Below, piece by piece: positions 7,421-10,110 of a stretch of 10,110 nucleotides of DNA; the stretch's first letter is position 1, and each line of letters begins with the position of its first letter. The position numbers and the translations under genes were made by a program. This stretch comes from Xanthobacteraceae bacterium. Lineage in GTDB: Bacteria; Pseudomonadota; Alphaproteobacteria; Rhizobiales; Xanthobacteraceae. Location of the stretch: NCBI GenBank assembly GCA_030037105.1, contig JASHRY010000189.1, positions 1 through 10,110 of the forward strand, read 5' to 3'. The notes beneath the pieces were generated by a model. It searched no databases, was not told where the DNA came from, and worked only from the letters and a program-made list of their open reading frames with translations.

Positions 7421-7488
7421 CAAGAAGCCTCCCACCGCGTCCATTCGCGGTAGGAGTCATTAGCCTCTCGGCAGAATGGCGACTCCAT
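7420..7488 (-). CDS. Possible 22-residue leader peptide in the operon leader
   Basis: A short ATG frame on the minus strand (MESPFCREA, then NDSYREWTRWEAS) ends with TGA at 7422-7420, exactly at the foot of the terminator-like hairpin. It carries two Trp codons: residue 16 in the loop of hairpin 1 and residue 19 in its 3' arm. A ribosome on this frame would melt hairpin 1 and, at the stop, sit against hairpin 2, which is the geometry of translation-controlled attenuation. Against it: the ATG is only about 10 nt from the predicted transcription start, no good Shine-Dalgarno is seen, and two spaced Trp codons are much weaker than a classical run of regulatory codons. It may be a chance frame. 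Confidence 0.22.
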   Translation of the reverse strand: MESPFCREANDSYREWTRWEAS

Positions 7489-7504
7489 GCCCAATCGCGA
7501 TCTT

Positions 7505-7533
7505 GATATAGACGCCTAGGTGCCGCCGTCAAG
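7505..7533 (-). promoter_or_regulatory. Predicted housekeeping promoter for the leader and MutS-like operon
   Basis: On the minus strand a CTTGAC -35 box (7533-7528) is followed by a 17-base spacer and a TATATC -10 box (7510-7505, 4 of 6 to TATAAT). CTTGAC is the common alphaproteobacterial form of the -35 element and the spacing is ideal. A transcript would start near 7498, just before the structured leader. The phosphatase start at 7587 on the other strand lies nearby, so its own promoter probably overlaps this intergenic region, but I could not pick out a convincing plus-strand pair. Confidence 0.5.
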
Positions 7534-7572
7534 GCAGGCGCCGATCGGGGCATTGCGCGCAACCGCGCTGTC

Positions 7573-7577
7573 GGAGG
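7573..7577 (+). promoter_or_regulatory. Shine-Dalgarno of the histidine phosphatase gene
   Basis: GGAGG lies 9 bases before the GTG at 7587-7589. It is the only strong ribosome-binding site nearby and decides for this non-ATG start, which also places the catalytic RHG motif at residues 9-11, as usual in the family. Confidence 0.75.
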
Positions 7578-7586
7578 ACCACGAGC

Positions 7587-8207
7587 GTGACGACCAAGAT
7601 CATTCTGACGCGCCACGGGCACGTCGAAGGCATCGCGCCACCGCGCTTCCGCGGGCGAGCCGATGTTCCGCTCACCGATTTGGGCATCGCCCAGGCCGGG
7701 GCGACAGCCCGGCGGATCGCGGCGTCCTGGCAGCCGCGCGCGGTCTACACCAGCCCCATGAGTCGATGCGTGGCGACGGGAGCCGCGATTGCCGGAGCTT
7801 GCAACGTCCCGAGCGAGGTGCTTGGCCCGCTCAACGATCTGGATTACGGGGATTGGCAGTGGAAGACATATGAGGAAATCAGAACCGGCTCGCCCCGGTC
7901 GTTCGCGACTTGGCAGACGACGCCGCAACTGTTCCGCTTCCCGAACGGGGAATCCCTCCAAGACCTGGCCGCGCGGGCCGGCGATGTCTGGCGCTACGTG
8001 CTGGCGCACCGCCGCGACCAGGTCGTCGTTCTCGTCGGCCACGACAGCATCGATCGAGCCTTGTTGATGCACGTGCTCGATCAGCCGCTGTCCGCGTATT
8101 GGCGCCTCGTCCTTGAGCCTTGCGGCATCAGCGAGATCGACTTCAATGACGACACGCCCGCGGTGCTACGGATCAACGAAACTTCCCACCTCGCCGGTCT
8201 CGGGTAG
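7587..8207 (+). CDS. Histidine phosphatase family protein (phosphoglycerate mutase / CobC-like)
   Basis: This 206-residue cytoplasmic enzyme belongs to the branch-1 histidine phosphatase superfamily, whose members hydrolyse phosphomonoesters through a phospho-histidine. The catalytic motif TRHGH (Arg9, His10, Gly11) is at the N-terminus. It is followed by PLTDLGIAQA (28-37), YTSPMSRCVATG (54-65, Arg60 of the phosphate pocket), LNDLDYGDWQWKTYEEI (82-98, usual acid region with Asp where many members have Glu), FPNGESLQDLAAR (118-130) and VLVGHDSIDRAL (148-159, second catalytic His152). The length is typical. Substrate is not determined: alpha-ribazole phosphatase, a GpmB-like enzyme or a broad phosphatase are all possible, and no cobalamin genes are nearby. 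The start is GTG with GGAGG 9 bases upstream. It is divergent from the MutS-like operon and converges on the rppH-like gene with 90 bases between, in which I see no convincing terminator. Confidence 0.88.
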   Translation: MTTKIILTRHGHVEGIAPPRFRGRADVPLTDLGIAQAGATARRIAASWQPRAVYTSPMSRCVATGAAIAGACNVPSEVLGPLNDLDYGDWQWKTYEEIRTGSPRSFATWQTTPQLFRFPNGESLQDLAARAGDVWRYVLAHRRDQVVVLVGHDSIDRALLMHVLDQPLSAYWRLVLEPCGISEIDFNDDTPAVLRINETSHLAGLG

Positions 8208-8297
8208 ACTTGATCGAGGGAGCCTAAGGGCGTGCCGAAACCGACAAGCCTCCCGATCATCGGCCCCGCTAAAAGAGGCCCCCTCATATCATAGCGG

Positions 8298-9005
8298 TCA
8301 GTCTTTGTTGCCGCGGTCACGAAAAAACGACGCAAACTCTCCGAGTACGGACAGGTAGAGTTTTCTCTTGAAGGAGACCGCGAGTCCTTCCAGTTCATGA
8401 ACCGGAACCCAGCGCCAAGCGTCGAATTCGGGATCCTTTGTGGCGAGGTTGATATCCGCGTTCTTGCCCTTGAACAGCATCACAAACCATTTTTGGCGCT
8501 GTCCGCACCAACGCCCGGCCCACGCCTGCTTCGCCAGATCCGCGGGCAGATCGTAATAGAACCAGTGCTTGCTCTCGGCGATGATCTCCGCATTATCGGT
8601 TCCGATCTCCTCCTTCAGCTCACGAAACGCGGCTTGCCTTGGAGTTTCGCCACGGTCGATGCCGCCTTGCGGCATCTGCCAGACCTTTCCCGGCACGTCG
8701 TTGCGTCGGGCGATGAATGCCTCGGTACGCGCATTAATAAGTATGATACCGACGCCGCGACGGTATTTACGGGTCTCGGCATCCTTCGTCCGTCGCCCTC
8801 TGTTCTTTAGGGAGCCGCCTGTTCCGCGAAGCCGAACCGAAATGTTATTGAGCATATCCCGAAGCGCTTCTTCATCGACTTTGTCCGCACGCATGAGCAA
8901 GCGTATTTCCGGGTCGGCGAGAAGCATGACGAGAGTCGGATCGTCGGATTTGGCTTTCCGGCGCGGCCTTGCCAAGCGTCCCCGCGCGTGTCGGCGAAGG
9001 GTCAC
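8298..9005 (-). CDS. rppH: RppH-like Nudix hydrolase (RNA pyrophosphohydrolase family) with N-terminal extension
   Basis: This 235-residue Nudix protein probably removes pyrophosphate from 5' ends of mRNA or from dinucleoside polyphosphates, as RppH/NudH does. The Nudix box is complete at 114-136: Gly114, Glu120, then RELKEEIG from Arg128. RppH-specific landmarks are YRRGVGIILIN (81-91), VWQMPQGGID (108-117), GQRQKWFVMLF (168-178) and SFKRKLYLSVLGEF (211-224). RppH proteins are usually about 160-175 residues. Here about 80 extra residues precede the domain: a basic segment (1-20), a helical part DPEIRLLMRADKVDEEALRDMLNNISVRLRG (31-61, given as position range 31-61), and a basic linker (62-80). 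The GTG at 9005 overlaps the TGA of the dynamin gene (GTGA) and has AAGGAG 7 bases upstream, which supports this long start; an internal ATG at residue 51 is the main alternative. The last position of the box is Thr136 rather than the usual hydrophobic residue. Confidence 0.85.
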   Translation of the reverse strand: MTLRRHARGRLARPRRKAKSDDPTLVMLLADPEIRLLMRADKVDEEALRDMLNNISVRLRGTGGSLKNRGRRTKDAETRKYRRGVGIILINARTEAFIARRNDVPGKVWQMPQGGIDRGETPRQAAFRELKEEIGTDNAEIIAESKHWFYYDLPADLAKQAWAGRWCGQRQKWFVMLFKGKNADINLATKDPEFDAWRWVPVHELEGLAVSFKRKLYLSVLGEFASFFRDRGNKD

Positions 9006-10110
9006 CTCGAGGCTCCTTCGACCGCGCTTCGGGCCGTGGTCAGCAGCGCTTCGCGGATCGCGGCCAAGGCCTGCAGCGAGCGGTGCAGCCGATCGAGCGC
9101 CGGTTCGGTTGCAAATGAGCGATCGCGGCGGCGCGCCAAGGCATCCTCGATGACGCCTTTGGTGGCCGCGATCGCGTCGCCGAGCCTTTCTTCCAATTGC
9201 GCCGCGGCCGCCCGAAAGGTCTCATCGAGTCCGCGCAATATCGCCCAGCGAAGACTCTCGGCATTGCGTATGATGAGCTCGTTCGTCTCCGCGATGATGC
9301 GCGCCCGGCGCCGGCGGCGCCGCAGCATCGCCGGCAAGACTCGATCAATCAGTCGGCCGAAATCGGGAATGAGCGTCGAGGCGATGCGTTCGGTGACCCA
9401 GTACGGCTCCTGCCGCAGCCGAAAGGCTTCCGGCTCGCCCTCCGGCGCGAACACGACATCGAACATCTCGGCCGCGATGCGGCGCACGTCATCGACCAGG
9501 GCGTCGATCCGCTGTCGGTGACCGGCGAGGACGTCTCCCGCTTGCCGCGAGAATGCTTCGATCAAGCGCCCATTGGCGTCGGCAAAGAACTGCTCGATGG
9601 CCTCGGAAACCGCCGATTTGATCCCCGCTTCCCACGCGGTTTGCGCATGAGTCAAGCCGTCGTCGATCACTTGCGTCAGCTTGGACAATGCATCCGCGCG
9701 CAAGACTTGGATCTGCGCCTCGAGATCGCCGACCAGGCGCCGCCGATCGCCGGACAGAAGATCGCCGATCGTCAGGCGCTGCGCCTCGATCGAACGGAGA
9801 GTCTGGGCAAACTCGGATGACTTATGCTCCAACTGTTGCAGCGGCATTTTGAGCGCTTTGGCGGAAAGCTCGATCTCGCCGACTGCTTGCGACACGATAT
9901 CCGCAGCCTTTCGCCCGACCGCTTCCTCCAGCGACCGCGTCTTCTCCGTTGCCAGGTAGTGCAGGAGATGGTCCTCGATTTCCGTTATTCCGCTCCGATC
10001 CAGAGCCTCGCGATCCCGCGCCTGCTTGGCCGCCAGTCCCCGACGCGCCGACACCGCGAAAATCGGCGTTCCGGCTTCGATGAACGATTCATCCGCCAAC
10101 ACCTTGCGCA
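9002..10110 (-). CDS. Dynamin-like GTPase, C-terminal part (5' end outside the window)
   Basis: The frame has no stop at the right edge, so only the last ~369 codons are seen; the GTG at 10102 is not the real start. The first visible residues, KVLADESFIEAGTPIFAVSARRGLAAKQARD, are given here as the span from base 10105 to about 10013; FAVSARRGL looks like the end of a dynamin-type GTPase domain (the VSA motif after the NKxD region). The following ~310 residues are long amphipathic helices with few prolines, as in the stalk/neck of bacterial dynamin-like proteins. They include a very basic patch MLRRRRRRARII (about 260-271 from the 10102 GTG) that could touch membrane or another domain. The family remodels or tethers membranes in a GTP-dependent way. 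The P-loop lies outside the window, so GTPase activity is inferred. Its stop overlaps the rppH-like start, forming an operon with it. Confidence 0.72.
   Translation of the reverse strand, partial: RKVLADESFIEAGTPIFAVSARRGLAAKQARDREALDRSGITEIEDHLLHYLATEKTRSLEEAVGRKAADIVSQAVGEIELSAKALKMPLQQLEHKSSEFAQTLRSIEAQRLTIGDLLSGDRRRLVGDLEAQIQVLRADALSKLTQVIDDGLTHAQTAWEAGIKSAVSEAIEQFFADANGRLIEAFSRQAGDVLAGHRQRIDALVDDVRRIAAEMFDVVFAPEGEPEAFRLRQEPYWVTERIASTLIPDFGRLIDRVLPAMLRRRRRRARIIAETNELIIRNAESLRWAILRGLDETFRAAAAQLEERLGDAIAATKGVIEDALARRRDRSFATEPALDRLHRSLQALAAIREALLTTARSAVEGASR
9013..9018 (-). promoter_or_regulatory. Shine-Dalgarno inside the dynamin gene that sets the rppH-like start
   Basis: AAGGAG on the minus strand (9018-9013), 7 bases before the GTG at 9005-9003, lies within the last codons of the dynamin-like gene. 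Together with the GTGA stop/start overlap it indicates translational coupling and supports the extended N-terminus of the Nudix protein. Confidence 0.65.

Larger units (their letters stand above)
7396..7498 (-). ncRNA. Structured leader RNA or small RNA upstream of the MutS-like operon
   Basis: Downstream of the predicted promoter, the minus strand encodes about 100 nt containing two hairpins. Hairpin 1 has 11-bp arms at 7446-7456 and 7429-7439, one G-U pair, and a 6-base loop (7440-7445). Hairpin 2 (7400-7420) is GC-only apart from its end pair and is followed by a run of U. The arrangement fits a transcription attenuator in the operon's 5' leader, or a free-standing small RNA of about 100 nt that ends 67 bases before the MutS-A start. 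No other minus-strand gene immediately upstream could need this terminator, since the neighbour at 7587 runs the other way. I do not recognise it as a known riboswitch or Rfam family. Two short reading frames overlap it. Confidence 0.55.

Noticed and set aside
7329..8072. Extension of MutS-like A to an upstream start at 8072
   Set aside because: The added residues are antisense to the histidine phosphatase and would put the promoter and leader hairpins inside the gene.
8208..8297. Search for a bidirectional terminator between the convergent phosphatase and rppH-like genes
   Set aside because: Short inverted matches exist (gggag with ctccc, gccga with tcggc), but no stable stem with a U-run was seen.
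3188..9005. Interpreting the whole block as a known anti-phage defence system
   Set aside because: No nuclease, toxin, methyltransferase, CRISPR array or other hallmark defence gene is visible; the MutS-like, HEAT and dynamin genes alone do not establish it.

Overview
The window looks like chromosomal DNA of an alphaproteobacterium, most likely of the Hyphomicrobiales (rhizobial/methylotroph) group. The reasons are high GC content, a CTTGAC-type -35 box, a composite palindromic intergenic repeat of a kind I associate with rhizobial genomes, and the IS66 and IS481 types present. No genus can be named from this sequence alone. There are no tRNA or rRNA genes and no CRISPR array.

Layout. Bases 1-1817 are an insertion-sequence graveyard: the 3' part of an IS66-family tnpC (minus strand, running off the left edge) abuts, head to head, an IS481-family transposase that has lost its N-terminus. 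A double-palindrome repeat (1815-1919) follows. An MFS transporter (1946-3160, plus) comes next and converges on a three-gene minus-strand operon. Read in transcription order, that operon is MutS-like ATPase A (7328-5700), MutS-like ATPase B (5703-4087, start overlapping A's stop as ATGA) and a HEAT-repeat protein (4003-3188). Upstream of A lies a short leader with a good minus-strand promoter, an 11-bp hairpin and an intrinsic-terminator-like hairpin with a U-run, which makes an attenuator or small RNA candidate. A histidine phosphatase (7587-8207, plus) is transcribed divergently. It converges on a coupled minus-strand pair: the C-terminal part of a dynamin-like GTPase (cut by the right edge) followed by an RppH-like Nudix hydrolase, whose GTG start overlaps the dynamin stop.

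How the genes may work together. The centre of interest is the MutS-A / MutS-B / HEAT operon. Both MutS-like proteins have the ATPase core but show no recognisable N-terminal mismatch-recognition domain. They share sequence landmarks suggesting an ancient duplication and possibly a heterodimer, and they differ at the switch (H-loop) histidine. Together with the structured leader this is the best candidate for an incompletely described system here; its function cannot be read from sequence. The dynamin/RppH pair and the phosphatase may be unrelated neighbours.
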